In this document: positions 5,526-7,577 of the stretch, in pieces
How the letters are laid out: each line of letters opens with the position of its first letter
Numbering within the stretch: position 1 is the first letter of the stretch
Assembly: GCA_049582065.1 (NCBI GenBank)
Contig: JBAUTF010000006.1
Coordinates: 1-7,577 of the forward strand
Direction of reading: 5' to 3'
Source of the DNA: DATKSS01 sp049582065
Lineage (GTDB): Bacteria > Chloroflexota > Dormibacteria > Dormibacterales > Dormibacteraceae
Length of the DNA: 7,577 bases
Made by a program: the position numbers and the translations under genes
Notes under the pieces: generated by a model
Databases searched by the model: none
What the model was told of the DNA's origin: nothing
Seen by the model: only the letters and a program-made list of their open reading frames with translations

Positions 5526-7577
5526 ATGAGCATCCCCACCGGGATCCCGGTGGCGCCCGCCGCCACCCGCCGGCCTCACGCCCTCGAAGCCCAAGGCGAC
5601 CGCAGGGTCGATCCCTACTACTGGCTGCGTGACAGGAAGGACCCGGACGTGCGCGCTTATCTCGAAGCGGAGAACGTGTACACCGACTCGGTGACGGCCC
5701 CCACGGCGGCCCTCCGTGAGACGCTCTATCGCGAGATCGTCGGCCGAGTGCAGGAGACGGACAGCTCGGCCCCGACCCTTTTCCACGGTTGGTGGACTTA
5801 CACGCGGACGGTCGAGGGTCTCGATTACGAGATCTACTGCCGCCGCCTTGGCTCGATGGACGCGCCCGAGGAGGTTCTCCTCGACGCCAACGAGCTGGCG
5901 AAAGGGCACGACTACTTCGACCTGGGCTACGTCGAGCGAAACCCCGACGAGAATGTCGTCGCCTACGCGGCCGACTTCGACGGATCCGAGCTGCACGTGC
6001 TTCGGTTTCGCGACCTCGTTCGCGGCGCCGACCTCGACGACGTGATCAACGGCGTCTATTACGGCTCTGCCTGGTCGGCCGACAGCAAAACGTTCTTCTA
6101 CGTCACGCCGGACGCTTCGATGCGGCCCTACCAGGTGTGGCGGCACAGGATCGGCACGCGCGCGGAACAGGACGTGCTGGTCGTGCAGGAGGACGACGAA
6201 CGCTTCGAGGTGACGGTCGAGCTGACCAAGAGCGAGCGTTACATCCTGATCAGCAGCGCAAGCCAGGAGACCAGCGAGTGGCGGGTACTGGCAGCGGGCG
6301 ACCCTCAAACCGAGCCGGTGGTAATCGAGCCGCGCCGCACGGGGATCGAATATTCGGTCGACCATCAGGAGGACCGGTTTCTCATCCTCACCAACGATGG
6401 CGCTCGCAACTTCCGCTTGATGGCCGCCCCGGTGACCTCCCCGAGCCGAGCGTCATGGACCGAGATCATGGCCGAGCGCCCCGGCGTCCGGCTCAACTTC
6501 ACCGACGTGCACCGGAACCACGTCGTCCTCGGCCAGAGGTCGGACGGCCTTCAGCGTCTCGAGGTTCTCGACTGCCTGAGCGGCGACCTGCACGTCGTCG
6601 AGCAGCCCGATGCCACGTATACGGCGTTCCCCGGATCCAGCCCCAGCTATGACAGCCCGGTCATGCGGTTCTTCTACACATCGCTGACCGCGCCCTTCTC
6701 CACGGTCGACTACGACATGGGGACGCGGCGCCGGACGATCGTGAAGCAGCAGCCTGTGCGCGGCGGATATGACGTCGCCGACTATGTGACCGAGCGCCTT
6801 TGGGCGACGGCGCCCGACGGCGTGCGCGTCCCGATGTCGCTGGTCTATCGGAAAGGATTGCAGCGGGACGGCTCCAACCCCGCGCTGCTCTATGGCTATG
6901 GCGCATACGAGATTTCGATCGACCCGATGTTCGACCCCGCGCGATTGAGCCTGCTCGATCGCGGGTTCGTCTTCGCCATCGCTCACATTCGAGGTGGGGG
7001 AGAGATGGGCCGCGAGTGGTACGAGGATGGCAAGTACCTCACCAAGCGCAACTCCTTCAGCGACTTCATCGCGTGCGCGGAGAACCTGGTCAAGCAGCGA
7101 TACACGAATCCACAGCGGCTGGCCATCCGCGGACGCAGCGCCGGCGGCCTGCTCATGGGAGCCGTGTTGAACATGCGCCCGGACCTTTTCGCGTGTGCAG
7201 TCGCGCAGGTTCCGTTTGTCGACGTGCTGACCACGATGCTCGACGACAAATTGCCCCTGACCGTCAACGAGTACGAAGAGTGGGGCAACCCGGCCGACCC
7301 GGACTACTACCGATACATGAAGAGCTACTCGCCGTACGACAACGTCCACCCGGCCGACTACCCGGCGATGCTAGTAACGGCCGGCTGGACCGATCCGCGG
7401 GTCTCCTACTGGGAGCCCGCGAAATGGGTGGCCAAGCTGCGCACGCTGGGCGCCGGCGAGCGGCCGCTGATCCTGAAGACACAGATGACAGGTCACGCGG
7501 GGCCGTCAGGCCGCTACGAGTCCTGGCGCGAAGAGGCTTTCGTGATGGCGTTCGTGCTGAGCCGGCTCGAGGCGGCT
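5526..7577 (+). CDS. ptrB: Oligopeptidase B (protease II, S9A), 3' end cut by window
   Basis: This is a cytosolic serine peptidase that cuts short peptides after Arg or Lys. 684 codons are present without a stop, close to the usual 680-710 residues, so only the last few may be missing. The N-terminus carries the family signature RRPHALEAQGDRRVDPYYWLRD. Residues to about 420 form the gating beta-propeller; the alpha/beta hydrolase follows with LLYGYGAYE (454-462) and HIRGGGEMGREW (487-498). The catalytic triad is Ser538 in GRSAGG, Asp623 in GWTDPRV and His657 in GHAGPSGRYE. Glu582 and Glu584 (NEYEEWGNP) match the acidic pair that sets Arg/Lys preference in the enterobacterial enzyme, all with the same +6 offset. 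ATG 5526 is preferred because family similarity begins soon after. Its AAAGG abuts the start without spacing; GTG 5550 is an alternative. A palindrome covers codons 4-10. There is no signal peptide. It probably has its own transcript. Confidence 0.95.
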   Translation, partial: MSIPTGIPVAPAATRRPHALEAQGDRRVDPYYWLRDRKDPDVRAYLEAENVYTDSVTAPTAALRETLYREIVGRVQETDSSAPTLFHGWWTYTRTVEGLDYEIYCRRLGSMDAPEEVLLDANELAKGHDYFDLGYVERNPDENVVAYAADFDGSELHVLRFRDLVRGADLDDVINGVYYGSAWSADSKTFFYVTPDASMRPYQVWRHRIGTRAEQDVLVVQEDDERFEVTVELTKSERYILISSASQETSEWRVLAAGDPQTEPVVIEPRRTGIEYSVDHQEDRFLILTNDGARNFRLMAAPVTSPSRASWTEIMAERPGVRLNFTDVHRNHVVLGQRSDGLQRLEVLDCLSGDLHVVEQPDATYTAFPGSSPSYDSPVMRFFYTSLTAPFSTVDYDMGTRRRTIVKQQPVRGGYDVADYVTERLWATAPDGVRVPMSLVYRKGLQRDGSNPALLYGYGAYEISIDPMFDPARLSLLDRGFVFAIAHIRGGGEMGREWYEDGKYLTKRNSFSDFIACAENLVKQRYTNPQRLAIRGRSAGGLLMGAVLNMRPDLFACAVAQVPFVDVLTTMLDDKLPLTVNEYEEWGNPADPDYYRYMKSYSPYDNVHPADYPAMLVTAGWTDPRVSYWEPAKWVAKLRTLGAGERPLILKTQMTGHAGPSGRYESWREEAFVMAFVLSRLEAA
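5536..5553 (+). repeat. 18-bp perfect palindrome at the start of ptrB
   Basis: CCACCGGGATCCCGGTGG is identical to its reverse complement. It lies in codons 4-10 of oligopeptidase B, eight bases after the ATG. In DNA it could be a dimeric regulator site. In mRNA it could fold into a seven-pair stem with a GAUC loop that would occlude the early coding region during initiation. If translation starts at GTG 5550, it would overlap the start codon. A role is inference. Confidence 0.5.

Noticed and set aside
5001..6365. Minus-strand open frame of 454 codons across haemoglobin and ptrB
   Set aside because: It lies mostly antisense to two well-recognised genes and has low-complexity Arg/Pro/Gly stretches; only the part inside the 5375-5525 gap is worth a look.

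Overview
The window is GC-rich throughout (by eye in the mid-60s percent, G/C-heavy third codon positions). All seven recognisable genes lie on the + strand with short gaps or 4-base start/stop overlaps. No rRNA, tRNA, CRISPR array, insertion sequence or integrase was seen. Gene content and style (an ECF-type sigma factor with a membrane beta-propeller partner, an Asp-box propeller paired with a MoaD/ThiS-like protein, an actinobacterial-looking truncated haemoglobin, oligopeptidase B) suggest a free-living, probably soil, bacterium of the Actinobacteriota / Chloroflexota / Dormibacterota kind. The phylum is an inference only.

Region A (66-2116) is a two-gene unit. An ECF-like sigma-70 factor overlaps by GTGA a 500-residue protein with a short cytoplasmic N-terminus, one membrane helix and a large extracytoplasmic WD40/YVTN-like beta-propeller. 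The layout is that of a sigma factor and its membrane regulator, but no zinc-binding anti-sigma motif is visible.

Region B (2275-2925) is a single gene for a cytoplasmic protein with a transglutaminase-like Cys/His/Asp pattern.

Region C (3051-5374) looks like one operon. It opens with a TAGAAT -10-like box, a 16-base operator-like dyad and a good Shine-Dalgarno sequence. It then encodes a six-to-seven-bladed Asp-box (BNR) propeller, a MoaD/ThiS ubiquitin-like protein (GTGA overlap) whose GG motif is followed by a 7-8 residue tail, a DUF1801 protein whose C-terminus is displaced by a one-base frameshift, and a group II-like truncated haemoglobin (ATGA overlap with the restored DUF1801 frame).

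Region D (5526-7577) is oligopeptidase B (ptrB), cut by the window end after 684 codons. The whole Ser-Asp-His triad and the acidic S1 pair are present, and an 18-bp perfect palindrome sits in its first ten codons. The 151-base gap before it holds no confident gene.

The least described parts are the sigma/propeller pair and the propeller/MoaD-like operon. I could not run searches, so family assignments rest on motifs I recognise.
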